Notes under the pieces: generated by a model
The model's input: the letters and a program-made list of their open reading frames with translations, nothing else
Databases searched by the model: none
What the model was told of the DNA's origin: nothing
Translations under genes and position numbers: made by a program
Shown here: positions 1-20,400 of the stretch, one piece after another
Layout of the letters: every line of letters begins with the position of its first letter
Position numbering within the stretch: position 1 is the first letter of the stretch
Source of the DNA: Ilex aquifolium
Lineage: Eukaryota; Streptophyta; Magnoliopsida; Aquifoliales; Aquifoliaceae
Direction: 5' to 3'
Assembly (NCBI GenBank): GCA_951799425.1
Contig: OX637405.1
Coordinates: 22,136,589 to 22,200,588 of the forward strand
DNA: 64,000 nt

Positions 1-157
1 TCTCATTTATCTCTAATTTGCTATTCATTTTTCTTACGTGCAGGATACAATCATTCGTAACAAAGAATGTCTGGATGCGACAGGTGCCTGGAATGGACCA
101 TGCTGGGATAGCAACATAGGTTGTATTTGTTATTACCTCTTTAACATGCTACTTCTC

Positions 158-466
158 TCAATTTATCCTAAGACGGATTGCCATGCGATTATTCTCAGCT
201 CGAAAACGATACAATGCTCGCTCCAGTTGTTGAGGTGTCTCAACTGGCATATGGATGGCAATTTGTCGAGGCCTTCGTAAATTGCAAGTTTGCATATCTC
301 CAATAAAATTTTCTCGCTCCGTCATACGATATTGTAATTCGGCCCTCATGGTTCGTATGACCCTGGTAGAATAACGTAAACGAGGATTCATTGGATAGAA
401 GAACTCATCCTCTAAGGCCCAATGATAACCCATATTTTCATATAGAGTTCTAACACTATAATTCAT
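158..466 (-). CDS. hypothetical protein, family copy 1 (102 aa, possibly partial)
   Basis: I do not recognise this protein and infer no function. It is a 102-residue, Arg-rich ORF. Its centre and C-terminus align by eye with the two copies further right: a Trp and acidic stretch near the N-terminus, an R-x-E motif, a segment ending in RRPR that corresponds to VPR or VPK in the other copies, then a helical RAENNRMAIRLR segment matching RRENNKM (copy 2) and ERENDQM (copy 3). It lies on the opposite strand to the other two. The start is the first Met of the open frame; an upstream exon is possible because the other copies have a longer N-terminus. It ends earlier than copies 2 and 3 and lacks their acidic tail, so it may be truncated. 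An ATATATA stretch lies about 50 bases upstream of the Met. Confidence 0.4.
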   Translation of the reverse strand: MNYSVRTLYENMGYHWALEDEFFYPMNPRLRYSTRVIRTMRAELQYRMTERENFIGDMQTCNLRRPRQIAIHMPVETPQQLERALYRFRAENNRMAIRLRIN

Positions 467-559
467 ATTGGAAATAACTTTTCTTCACTTACTTGCTAAA
501 AGACTGTGAATATATAGTGAATACACAAATCTCCCAACAACTGACCATATCAATACAAA

Positions 560-900
560 CACTGTCTTGAAGTGACAACTTTCTGCTCTGTCATAATGCT
601 AAAGAAGAAAAACTGACTACTCGTGACTACTTAATGTCATGTGTTGAAGTGACTACACTTGAATGAGTTTCAGTAGACCATGTGGTGAAGTGACAAAACC
701 CTGAATGGGTTTGAAAATACCATGTGCTGAACTAACAAAACCCTGAATGAGTTGCTGCATTTCATGTGTTGAAGTGACAACACACATTTAATAATGGCAA
801 AGACTGAAATGACCATACACTAGTCTGCTGAATGACTATACCATATATGACCTCTGATCACTACACTGTTTCACTATTGACTGATATGACATGTCTAACA
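560..900. repeat. degenerate direct repeats upstream of copy 2
   Basis: Short motifs recur: TTGAAGTGAC or TGGTGAAGTGAC, CCATGTG, and ACAAAACCCTGAATG (twice). The best pair is a roughly 50-bp unit around 680-760. It sits just upstream of the TATA-like box of copy 2. A similar repeat-rich stretch lies upstream of copy 3. Confidence 0.5.
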
Positions 901-920
901 CAGTAGGCTTGGGACACTGC

Positions 921-929
921 TATTTAAAC
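921..929 (+). promoter_or_regulatory. TATA-like box before copy 2
   Basis: TATTTAAAC lies about 35 bases before the ATG at 964. The spacing resembles that of the TATA box before copy 3, which suggests a shared promoter layout with very short leaders. Confidence 0.45.
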
Positions 930-963
930 ACCATTTTGCCGTTGATATGACAAACACAACATT

Positions 964-1408
964 ATGTCTACATCAAATTTATCTACGAGCTTTAACAATC
1001 GTAGACGTGAACGAGTGTGGTTGTTACAAGAGCGGAACGATGATTACAAGAATGAGAGATTTTCCGATCCAAAAGAGTATTATGCAGGAGTGCGACGAGA
1101 GTGGGCTTTTTCGTGTTAAAGAATCAGACGAACTATTTACACAAGTAAGACAACTTGGTATACCAGTGCCTCGTAGATGATCACTAACAATGCAACGCCG
1201 GAATAGAGAGGACTACGAATCAGCAGTAAAACAAGTTCGAAGAGAAAATAATAAAATGCTGGTTCGTAGGTCTCGTTATTATATGCTCCAACAAGCAAAA
1301 GATATGATGGGAACTGCACATGGACGAGAGTTGACATTAGTTGAGCAAAACAATATATTGTCTAATGCACAATACATGTCAGATGATTATATGTCTGATG
1401 AACCTTAA
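964..1408 (+). pseudogene. hypothetical protein, family copy 2 (frameshift and stop)
   Basis: Reading from ATG at 964 gives an Arg-rich N-terminus (MSTSNLSTSF...), then a Trp and a DPKEYYAGVRREW motif, and a stop at about 1,119. A one-base shift in the T-run near 1,108 restores a frame reading VKESDELF and LGIPVPRR, then a TGA at 1,178, then in the same frame MQRRNRED, RRENNKM and an acidic end with MSDDYMSDEP. The order of elements matches copy 3: MS start, Trp block, VPR or VPK, helical RENNxM block, acidic tail. One frameshift and one stop make this a probable pseudogene. An intron could in principle remove the lesions, but I see no convincing splice pair. Confidence 0.5.
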
Positions 1409-1439
1409 CAACGTCTGCATTTGTTCAGGTCTGAGATAG

Positions 1440-1770
1440 CAAGACTTTCTTACCAGTGTAGTGTCAAGTCATGTCAGTCATTTGTATTTGAATTGTTATG
1501 TTTTTACTTTTTCATTCTGAACTAATTTCATTGCTTTGTTAGTGTAGTCAGTCTACTGATTAGTCATGTCAGTCCTGTTTTATCAGTGTAATCAGTTTAG
1601 TGACAATTCATGTCATTAATTTATCAGTGTGTAGTCATATCATTACTTTATCAGTGTGTCGTCAGTCTACAGACAAGTCATGCCAGTCCTTTTGTATTCA
1701 CGAGTTGTGTCATTACTTTATCAGTGTAGAGTCATATCATTATTTAACCTGTGTCAAGTCATGTTACTTG
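1440..1770. repeat. degenerate TTTATCAGTGT/AGTCAT repeats upstream of copy 3
   Basis: Units such as TTTATCAGTGT, AGTCATATCATTA and AAGTCATGTCAGTC recur at least four times with variable spacing between copies 2 and 3. No protein is encoded here. Confidence 0.5.
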
Positions 1771-1817
1771 TACCCAGTAATTGTCTTGTCAAATTTATAT
1801 ATATTTGTATTTCGTGT

Positions 1818-1828
1818 CTATATAAACC
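1818..1828 (+). promoter_or_regulatory. TATA box before copy 3
   Basis: CTATATAAACC lies 34 bases before the ATG at 1,862. This is good plant TATA spacing if transcription begins about 30 bases downstream, which would leave a leader of only a few bases. Confidence 0.55.
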
Positions 1829-1861
1829 ATCTTTATTAATTGTGTACATCATAGCCAAAAT

Positions 1862-2557
1862 ATGTCTAGCCGCACCTCTAAGAGGCAATCCAGTCAAACC
1901 ACCCAATGTTCTTCATCACGCAATGATCAACAAAGTTCATCTTCACCCTACGAATGTCAACACTCGACTGGCCGAGCAGCATGTGGTGTAGACGTAGTTC
2001 GTTCAATTGAATCTTACACAGATTCTACCGGTGTAACTTGGTATGGACAAAAGCGTGAGTTCCGTAATGAGCCCATCGACCCTTATCACTCATTCGGTCA
2101 AGTTGGACACGTATTTGTAGGGCTTGCGACCGACTCTCCGCCTTCGAGTGTTCGTATACAACCCACTCCAAGATGGCGACTATTATATGACAAACGTTGT
2201 GAGCTTGAAGTATGTTGTCGTTGGCATGGATTAATGGTACCGAAGGCACGTTCGGCTGATTTATATGATCCACAAAACTCTACCAACCATAACGATATCA
2301 TATCAATGCTTGAACGTGAAAATGATCAAATGCAGCGTAGACTTGATCGTTTGCATGCAATCGACCATGCAAAAATTGAGCATTTCGATCCAGATTATGC
2401 TGAGATGCAAATTTTGCAGGATCCATTACTTGTTTCAGATACAGAACTTTCAGATTATTCCGATTTAAGTGATGATGCGTCTGACACTTTTATTCCATCG
2501 AGTTTATGTGTAATGGGCAACCCTCTATGTTGTTTTTTATATCAACCACAATATTGA
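1862..2557 (+). CDS. hypothetical protein, family copy 3 (231 aa, intact)
   Basis: This is an intact 231-residue ORF of a family I do not recognise. Residues 1-40 are rich in Ser, Gln and Arg and look disordered. Residues 46-80 carry a Trp (W60) and an Arg/Asp/Pro block. Residues 104-128 form a charged Cys-containing segment ending GLMVPK. Residues 147-163 (SMLERENDQMQRRLDRL) look like a short amphipathic helix or coiled coil. Residues 190-208 are an acidic Ser/Asp tail (SDTELSDYSDLSDD). The C-terminus ends in a Cys-rich tip. The ATG follows a TATA box by 34 bases, which supports this start. Copies 1 and 2 share the blocks in the same order. Codon use is not obviously decayed. It could be a lineage-specific gene or a protein carried by a mobile element; the sequence does not decide. 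Confidence 0.55.
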   Translation: MSSRTSKRQSSQTTQCSSSRNDQQSSSSPYECQHSTGRAACGVDVVRSIESYTDSTGVTWYGQKREFRNEPIDPYHSFGQVGHVFVGLATDSPPSSVRIQPTPRWRLLYDKRCELEVCCRWHGLMVPKARSADLYDPQNSTNHNDIISMLERENDQMQRRLDRLHAIDHAKIEHFDPDYAEMQILQDPLLVSDTELSDYSDLSDDASDTFIPSSLCVMGNPLCCFLYQPQY

Positions 2558-3260
2558 CGGACTGTATTTCTTATAGTTTCATGTAATCAAGTTGTTTTGT
2601 TTTAATGTATAAGTATCTTTTTCCATATTTTGAAGTTTTTCGCACTTTTGTAGGTCATCTATAAATGTTCGATGAACATTTATACCATCAAATTATAATA
2701 CATAATTTTTTTAGCATATACACAACAAATTTCTACAAAAAAAAATGTTTTAAAATACGTCATTTATAGTGACGTTTTTAAAAAATGCTGAGTTTGAGAA
2801 ATAAAATTTTAGGTCCTACTTGGTTTGGGGAAAAGCTCATCCAGATTGATATGCTTTTATGACATGAGAAGTGAGATTATAATATTGAGATTCTTTTTAT
2901 AGCATCTTAGTAAATCATGAGTTTATATACTTTTTCATATAAATGTGAGCTTTCAAAACACACGTTTTTAACTTTTTTTATTAAATATATGTTTTACAAA
3001 TATGTTTTTATATTGAAATATATGAAATTAAATTATGCTTTTATATTTTATAAGTTAATAAGTGAAATAAGTTAATATTTATTATGAAAAGGGAATTTAA
3101 TTCTAAAATTTATTTAATTTTTTTTTTCTGGTGAATCATGATGTGAGATATAATGTGGAGTTATTATAGCTTTTTATAAACTTTATTACAAGTTGGTGGT
3201 GATTTTTTTGGCTAAGAAAATCATTTGGAATGAGAGAAGTTAAAAAAAAAAAATTCGGAA
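2558..3260. other. AT-rich spacer, no gene seen
   Basis: Very AT-rich sequence after copy 3. The 17-bp word GGTTTGGGGAAAAGCTC at 2,822-2,838 recurs at 3,573-3,589, so the two copies bracket about 730 bp including the CGTCA palindrome array. This may mark an insertion or a diverged element. No coding signal. Confidence 0.5.
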
Positions 3261-3498
3261 GAAGACGTCATTTGGAATGACGTCTTTAAAGACGTCATTC
3301 CAAATGACGTCTTCTGCCATTTATATTTTTTAAACGTCTCTGTTAACGCACCGTTTAAATTCCAGGATAAAAACGTCATTTTAAATGACGACTTTAAAAA
3401 CGTCATTTGGAATGACGTTTTCATACAAAAAATTTGAAATTAAAATCGTCATTTGGAATGACGTTTTAAGGCGAGAAGACGTCATTCCAAATGACGTT
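3261..3498. repeat. array of six CGTCATT-nnn-AATGACG palindromes
   Basis: Six near-perfect inverted repeats of the form CGTCATT-3 nt-AATGACG occur at about 3,264-3,284, 3,291-3,311, 3,374-3,390, 3,399-3,418, 3,447-3,463 and 3,478-3,498. The first two are joined by TTTAAA and are mirror images, giving a perfect 54-bp palindrome at 3,261-3,314. Each unit contains CGTCA/TGACG, the core bound by plant bZIP factors of the TGA class. The small ORFs crossing here are an artefact of the repeat. Confidence 0.8.
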
Positions 3499-3589
3499 TT
3501 TAAAAAAAGACTGGGTTTGGGAATTAAGTTGAAAACCGACTAGGTTGGGGAATTATGTTTTGAGGGGGAATGGGTTTGGGGAAAAGCTC

Positions 3590-4798
3590 CTGAAGTCTAT
3601 CACTTATCGTATTTTAGTCATTAAAGTTTTAATTTTATCATTTTTGTTCTTAAAGTTCAAACATTGAGCTACTGCGGTCCTTAGCATTAACTGCCATTTA
3701 AAAAAAAGAAATGGAAAATATCATGTTCATGTCATATGCAACTCTTGAGGGATATTTTTGGTATTTTACAATAATTTATGCATCCAAAAACAATTATCCT
3801 TTATATGTGTACATTAAACAGGAACCCAAATATTCTTTTTTCCCCTTCTCTCTCTCTCACACACGCATACATCATTATCTTTATATATATACGGTAAAAT
3901 GTGAATGATTTTGAGAGTGGATGTTGATGGCCGTTGGATGAGTATATTTGAGACCGTCGAATAGACTTATTGAAACATGTAATGTTTTATATTATAAATT
4001 ATATGTAAGATATTGAATTTAAAAGTGGTTTAATATAAACTAAAAATTTAAATAAAAATAGAAAAAAAAAATCCTCTATATGTTTCCTCGGTAAATATTT
4101 TCACTGACGATTTTTTAACTATTGCCGAGGGAATTTTTCCTAGGAAAAAGTCTTTTTTGTTTTAGTGAATGGTCTATCCATCAAAATGTTTATCAAATTG
4201 TAGTTTATAAATAATGTGATACATTAATAGTCATTGAATGAATGTAAAAATTTATAGAATTTATTGATTTAATGATTGACATTATTTTTGTATAAGAGAT
4301 TTGATAAATATTTTAATGTATATAGTCTTGCGGAATGGTTAAGTCCTTTTCAAAACATTATGAATTGCAGTATTCCCCTTGACGTAATATTTTTCATGTG
4401 ATGAGGCTCTCCTTATCTTTTTACAATAATAGAAGTCCGGGTATTGTTTCGCATAAATAAGCACCTATTTAATGTAACAGCTCATTTGTGATATTATTAT
4501 TTAATACAAAGTAATGATAGATAAAATAAATCACATTAATCCAACGTCTATGATTAAATGTGATGGTTATTGATAATTATTAAAATAGTGAAAATTTACT
4601 TTATTTATTTATTATTTTTTTTGTTAAACAGTAATATCGTGTGAGGATAATTATTAGATAACACTGTTACATTAAATATTTAATCAAATCAGAGATTTTA
4701 TAATTTCAGGACGTTTTGAAAAAAGAAAAGAAAAGTTGGTCAATCCGCCACAAACCAAGTCACCCCAAAGTTGGTCACCGTCAAGTGCTTTCTTTATC
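3590..4798. other. intergenic, no gene seen
   Basis: AT-rich sequence without a convincing ORF. A stretch at 3,597-3,690 with 'ttaaagt' motifs resembles half of a MITE of the kind seen at 5,779. A CT/CA-rich patch lies at 3,845-3,865. Confidence 0.5.
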
Positions 4799-5139
4799 GG
4801 ATTAATAATATTTTTAGTTTGGAAAATATATATTTTTTATTAATATAGTCTATAATATATTAATTTTATTAATTTAGTTCATAAAGTATTCAATTCTGTC
4901 AGTTTGATATCTAAGTAGACGGATTGTTAAGTTTTTTTACGGAGGTGACTACATGTCATTTTTTTAAACGGTATTACTTGCTCAACACGTGATCATTCTA
5001 TAAAAACTTAACAGTTCATTTATACGGAGACCAAAATTATACAAATTATATGCTTTAGAAACGAAATTAATAATATTGATAAATTAAAAATTAAATTGAC
5101 AAAAAATACATTTTTTAAAATCAAAACTACTATTAACCC
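4799..5139. mobile_element. MITE with imperfect terminal inverted repeats
   Basis: The left end (GGATTAATAATATTTTTAG) and the reverse complement of the right end (GGGTTAATAGTAGTTTTGA) match over about 40 bp with mismatches. The body is AT-rich and has no ORF. It ends directly before a C/T-rich stretch that could be the start of the kinase 5' leader, so it may lie in that promoter. No clear target duplication was found. Confidence 0.5.
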
Positions 5140-5525
5140 TTCCTTTCTCCCTTCAGTTGTCACCGTCCTCACTCCCTGTCTTCCATTATTTGTCTCCGTC
5201 CTCAAGCGAAAGTTGGAAGCTTCCAAATGAGTGCCTACTACACTTCTTCAATTTTGTAAGCTTCCCTTTGCTGTCTCTCTCTCTCTCTCTCAATATACAC
5301 ACACACACATATATGTACGTAAAGTTAACGGATTTTCATCGCCCTATCTTTTTTGGATTGACATATTCGAGGTTTCTTTGTTCAGTGGTTGTGATTATCA
5401 ACAAGCTTATAATTCTATTGATCATAGGTTGTTGCAACCTCAATTCATTGAGGTTGATCTCCTATTGTTTCCTGCGCTTTCAATTTTATCCAGAATCACC
5501 CCTTCAGGAAGCTGTAACTTGGTAT
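5140..5525 (+). other. possible 5' leader exons of the kinase gene
   Basis: A C/T-rich block is followed by donor-like TTTT|GTAAGC at about 5,256, then (CT)n and (CA)n repeats, then a second exon-like block ending ACTTG|GTATGT at about 5,520. Coding exon 1 of the kinase is preceded by a good acceptor (TTTTCAG at 7,776-7,782) only 10 bases before its ATG, which implies an intron in the 5' UTR. Such leader introns are common in plant SnRK1 genes. The pairing of these blocks with that acceptor is inference. Confidence 0.3.
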
Positions 5526-5778
5526 GTACAAGCAAACACACACATATAAATACGTAGTTTAATTTGGTTTGTGTGTTGTTGTATGGAAACTCTTTGTTGT
5601 GTTTGATCGTTGTTCATGGTGTATATATCAGTTATATTTGATTCACTTTGTACCTGCTAGCTCGGATTGATAGCTCGTTCGGTATACCAAACAGTCTGTT
5701 GTGTAGTGCTTTCCTGTAAAAAAGTTTCCTTTTTACTTCTATTTTGTGACACAAGGTGGAAGATTTGAATAACATTTT

Positions 5779-6240
5779 GGGTAATTTACATTTTATACCC
5801 TTCAATTATGCACCTAATTTCTATCTGGTCCCTGAAGTTTCAATTGAAATAATTACATCCTTAAAGTTATAACCGATTGTCAATCTAATCCTTTCATCCA
5901 AATGTGTTAATTTGTTGCCACAGGATTTGCCCATAAAAGTACATTTGTCTAGCAAAAGAAATCTCTCTCAAATACATCAATCTCTCTCTCTATCACACAA
6001 TATCTCTCAACTTCTCAATCTATATATTTTTTTTTTCAGGTTCATTATGTAAAATAAATATCACCAGACAAATATATCCTTACGGATGACTATTCCGTGA
6101 TAGTAAATTAGTGAATTTTAATCTAAGGACCAAATTGAAATTCAATTAAAACTCTAAGGAATTAATTGTTGCAATTAGACCTTCAAAGACCAAATAGAAA
6201 TTTGGTACATACTTTTTTAGGTGTAAATTATAATTTACCC
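5779..6240. mobile_element. MITE with terminal inverted repeats
   Basis: The left end begins GGGTAATTTACATTTTATAC and the right end is its approximate reverse complement (ATAATTTACCC). The inner 'ggtccctgaagtttcaattg' and 'caaattgaaattcaatt' parts also pair. It is about 460 bp and has no ORF. It lies in the presumed 5' leader intron of the kinase gene. Confidence 0.6.
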
Positions 6241-6559
6241 TAATAGTTTTTTAGTGGTTTCATAATATTGTGGACTAGATGATACATGCACCAGTACACC
6301 AACAAATTTGTGGGTAAGTTATAATTAAGAAATTTTGTATGGTAACAAACAACATCAAAAGAGATTATTAAAAAAAAAACAAAGCACTTGAAAAAACGTG
6401 TAATATCTTCATGCGAAACATAAATCAACGAAAGATATTACACAAAATTCTCAAAAGAAGAAAGCAAATCCAAAATTGGGGGCAGTCAAAATCTTATGCT
6501 AAATCTCGATCTCAAACTACGTGGTCTACAACCTTGTTTGTAAAAGACAAAGATTTACT

Positions 6560-6850
6560 CTTGACCAATGAATAAGATTTAATTAAGGGCTAATGCCCTT
6601 TTTTAGAAGACTTTGGAATTTGAGACACTATCTGACAAATCTCCACCTTGGCTATGATTTTATATTTCCACTCTTTCTTGTATACTATCAAACCATGAAA
6701 CAAAAGTAAACATGTTGGGATGCCTTCTCCGGAAACCCCTAAGGGTATATAATTCGAACACTATGAACATCAATCAAATGCAAGTAATGGCTGAACTTGA
6801 GCATTGGAACAGGCTTAGTCACCATATCAACAAATATACTGAATTGGGTG
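6560..6850 (-). mobile_element. Ty1/Copia remnant: end of pol and polypurine tract
   Basis: On the minus strand, about 6,830 down to 6,770 reads VDMVTKPVPMLKFSHYL, matching the C-terminal (A/V)DMxTKP motif of Copia pol proteins. A purine-rich stretch (CCAAGGTGGAGATTTGT) follows at about 6,636-6,652, then TGTCAGATAG as a possible LTR start. The rest of the element is absent. The far end of the LTR could not be placed. Confidence 0.6.
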
Positions 6851-7782
6851 TAAGTGGGATAAGGTGGGCCAAGACATTATTTTTTTCAATCCCTCTTTCT
6901 TAATACCCAAAGCAAACCCACTCTAAAAGTTAGATAATACGTAGCCACTATGATAATAATATTGAGTTGGTTAAAATGCCCTCAATTCACTTTAATCTTA
7001 TCCGGCGTGGTGCATCCTTTTTTGGTAGTACGAAATCAATTGGACCTAAAGTTATATAAATATTATTCATCTTAATATTTTCAAATAAATGTTTGAGCCA
7101 AACTGAAATACTTTAATTGCTTAAATATTTATTGGTGTTTACATGCATTTATTTGTTATGGGCGTCATTCTTTATCATTGTCCATATGGCCATCAATTAG
7201 GTGAATGAGGTGTGTCTTTTATAGTTTACCTATTTTAAGAAGTCAATACATTTTTTTAAAAAATGTTAGGAGTCACGTTTTTCAGAAGGTAGGAGTCTCA
7301 TTGTTATTCGTTTAAAAGTCACGGTGTTTAGGTCATTTTTCATATAAGTAAAAAAAGATGGACACAAGGGTTTTATTAGTTTTGTGGGGGATAAAATTTA
7401 AACGATATAATACATCTAGGATGGATTACAATACCACCTCTTTTGGTGGTATTAAAATGAGCTCAATAGTACAGGTACACTTTATTAACGTTATCCACAT
7501 GGGATACTTATATGATTAATTCTATTCAAGTACAATGTATTTTTTACATCCAAACGTAGTATTAAGTTATTAACCCAAATTAAAAAGTTTTAATCTAAAA
7601 TGTCTCTTTAATCTCCTCTATAATACACCAACCAAACAACCTCCTAGTGTTATGGCATGCTAGATGCTGCTTTAATTTTTGGTTATACCACGTGCATAGT
7701 TGCCTGCTATTGCCGCCTTCTGTTTATCTGCTTTTTTTTATGGGTCACTGCTACTATATAACTTGTAGTTACATATTTTCAG
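6851..7782. other. presumed kinase 5' leader intron or promoter, no ORF
   Basis: AT-rich sequence with no convincing coding region or repeat. It ends with the acceptor-like TTTTCAG just before the kinase ATG. Confidence 0.4.
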
Positions 7783-7792
7783 CAGCTGTAAA

Positions 7793-17096
<9,304 letters not shown>

Positions 17097-17469
17097 CTTC
17101 GTTTGTGTGCGACATGGAATGCACTTTTGGCATCTCGGGACTTTTTCTGACTAGCTGTTCTATAATTTCTGCTGGAACTCAGATGGTTGTGGTGTATTTG
17201 TTTCCTGTGTGTGACTGCAATGTGGTCTTTCAGTGCTACACAGAATGTATATTCCAGTGTCTTGTTCCAATATCATGCAGCGTTGTGGTTGGAAAATTAA
17301 CAGACATAAGATGATATTGTATGATTTTTCATTGAGTGGCTTACTTATTATTCGTCCATTATCAATCTTGACTTTCAGCAAACGGCATGAACATTATGGT
17401 GTTTTTTATCATGCTAACAGAGAATAGTTATATAGAGTATGTCTAGTTCTTGAAATTGCTTTCGTGTCT
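17097..17469 (+). other. kinase 3' UTR region
   Basis: Non-coding sequence after the TAG with T-rich patches. No single strong polyadenylation signal stands out. It is cut at 17,470 by a solo LTR, so the natural 3' end may have been altered. Confidence 0.4.
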
Positions 17470-20400
17470 TGTGACACCCCCAAAATTCGGGTGTCACATA
17501 ATTACCTTGTTAATCACCCATCAACCGACAGAATACCCTTGGATACCATGTAACTCAATACAATGCCGTTATGCTCTATTTATCGGGATTCATAACTTAA
17601 CAAAATTCGGACAGTCTCCTTTGTACGGGGAGATCTACCTAAAATGCAATATGTACAATCAAATAATATTGACCACACTGGGTCTATGTATCCATACGCA
17701 TATAACAACAATTCAAACTCATATAACAATTTTATACAAAATATAGTTCATATGAGTTTGGTTTGCAATTTCTTGTATAATATTACATGTTTAAAAATAT
17801 TTACATGTGTTTTACAAAAACGCAATTTAAAGTCACATCTCGGCTTTTCTTTATCAATGAAGGCCCAAGTGAGAGTCATTCACCGGTGTATGTCTTGTAC
17901 CTGAAATATTGTCTTCATAAATGATGAGTCACGCTCAATAGGGTATCTTTTAAAGAGGTTACTACCCAACTTAAATGCATATGAAATGCTTACATTCGAT
18001 TCAACAATCAACAATAATCCATTTAAGAATATGCAATTCATAATAGAATTTTCTATGTCATGTCATGAGATAAGATTCACACATGCAACTCAACATGAGC
18101 TTTCACCAGCTCCCATAACACATGCAATGTCATACGTATGAATTCGGGGGTTTCAAGCCCCCGCCATTGATGTTACACATCCAATGATCATTTCATAAAA
18201 TAAACATGTGTCTTTCTTGGGTACACGGATTTTGGTGTCTCACCGCCGATTCTGCACACTGATACATTTTTTTGAACTTGCACCGTCGAAAGTGTATAAA
18301 TCAGTAACCGGGTCTTGCACTCTAGGGAGAATCTAGCTCTTCTTGTTATACTCGACACAAGTTTTTCATGCAACTGTATAACTCAGTCGGACCTTGGTCC
18401 AACCTTCCCGAGTCCACGTTTCAACCACCAAGAATGGTGTTCGATCCAAAAACATGCACATACATCCACACTCATGTCAAATGTCCACGAATGCGATGCT
18501 TCCCGTGCATATGCAAACGTAATGTACACTTGCAATTTCATTATCATGTTCACATGCAGGGGTGGAGTTAGAAATTATGTCTAGAGTAGACACTTTACTA
18601 AAAAAAATTAATTTTTTCTTCTAATCAATAAAAATAAAATAATATATTCAAATTTACTATATTATATTCGATACTTAAAAATTCATAAAATACAAAATGA
18701 TCAAACTTTGATAAATATAGTATACATAAATAAAAACAAACAAAAAAGATAGGCTAATTATAACCTTTCATAACAAATGAAGCAATTTGCATAAAAGATA
18801 CTATAGTATTTCTCCATATATATGATCAAACTATTAGTCATTGATCACTCATTTAATTAAGTAACCTAGTTACCATAATCTCTATAATTTTTTTTTTTTA
18901 ATTGGAATCTCTATAACTTTAAAAAAATGAGTTCGACATGTTAAAAACTTATATAGATGTATCCCTAAAGTGTCCAAAATGTGTCCAAAAATTCATAATT
19001 ATTTAGGTACGGGGACTATACTAATTGATAGAACAAAAAATGATAGAGTGGACACACTTAAATATACTTCAAATTATTTGAAATATACATAAGCAATATT
19101 TTTTTTAAAAAAAATTGAGGGTGGGCATGTGCCCCCCTTGGTCCTCAAGTAGCTCTGCCCTTGTTCACATGTCATGAGCTCAATATAAACATCTTAAATA
19201 TCCTTCAACATTTTTTTATGGTCAATTACATCATAAGTATGTAACCACCATCAACAACCTCAATGTCAATATATCGTAATGCATATGCCAACATCAACTC
19301 CCAAGCATGTCATAACATAATCAATGCAAATAACACACTTAATTTATATAGGCATTTCATTAAACACCTTTAAGGCATAAATGTAAACACTTAGCATGCC
19401 CAATCAATACATTTCACAAGAAATCACAAACAAGTAATTTCTAAATACCCAATTTATGCTAGAATTGATTTTAACCCTTCTCAATACCCATTTTCCACAT
19501 TTCAACTACCATAGGTATGTGTCAACCATATTCAACATGTCATGAGCACAATATGAATATTTTTAATTCCTTAATGTAATTTATATCGTAAAGTATATAA
19601 TTACATTCAAATATCACCATATTCCCAAATTGTCAATTATATCAAAGATATATAATTACAATCCACATTTTCACCAAGCATGTTATAACATTTTCAATGG
19701 AACCAACATGCTAAATCAACATAGACATTTTATCAAACACCCAAAAGATAAACAATCATATAACACACAATTTTACCAAATTTATCACATTTCTCATGAA
19801 TTTACCAAACAAGTAAATTCTACAAGCCCAATTTATACAAGATTAGTTTAACATATTTCTACACCCATTTCTCATACTCTATTTTTACTAGGAGTACATC
19901 GAATAAGAGAATTCATCTCAAGTTATGCTACCCAAATCATATGGAACCCTAGGTTGAAAATAAACTTAACTAGAAGAAGAACCTTACCTCTTGAAGCGTA
20001 AAACAAGTGGTAAAAAGCCTTCCAAGACCTAAATCAAGCTCTAACCTTTGATTCCCAAAATTTCGTCCTTTGAACTTCGTCCAAACCTTCAATTTTTGGT
20101 ATGATTTTGTAGCCCACGTTGAGTAGAACACCCTTTGTTCTTGGGGCGAGGTGATTCGACCAAAGGAAAATCGTAGATCGTAGAGAGAAGCTTGAAGAAT
20201 CCCTTGATTTTTCCTCTTCTCTTCTCTTCTCTCTCTCTTTTTCAGGGAAAATCTGATCGTCAAATAGGGAGAAAATCTGATTTTCTCTCCTATTTATACT
20301 CCTTGGACACTTGGCTCACGTTGCGCCACACGTTTACCTTTCCCGGTTTCGATTTTGTCCCGAATCAATTAAATTTTGTCCCGGTTCAAGTTCAAAATAT

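Noticed and set aside
38-280. 80-codon plus-strand ORF after an acceptor-like TTCTTACGTGCAG
   Set aside because: Overlaps hypothetical copy 1 on the other strand and shows no family similarity; a partial upstream gene cannot be excluded but is not supported.
3221-3424. 67-codon ORF with repeated FQMTSLKTSF text
   Set aside because: Produced by the CGTCA palindrome repeats; no start context or domain.
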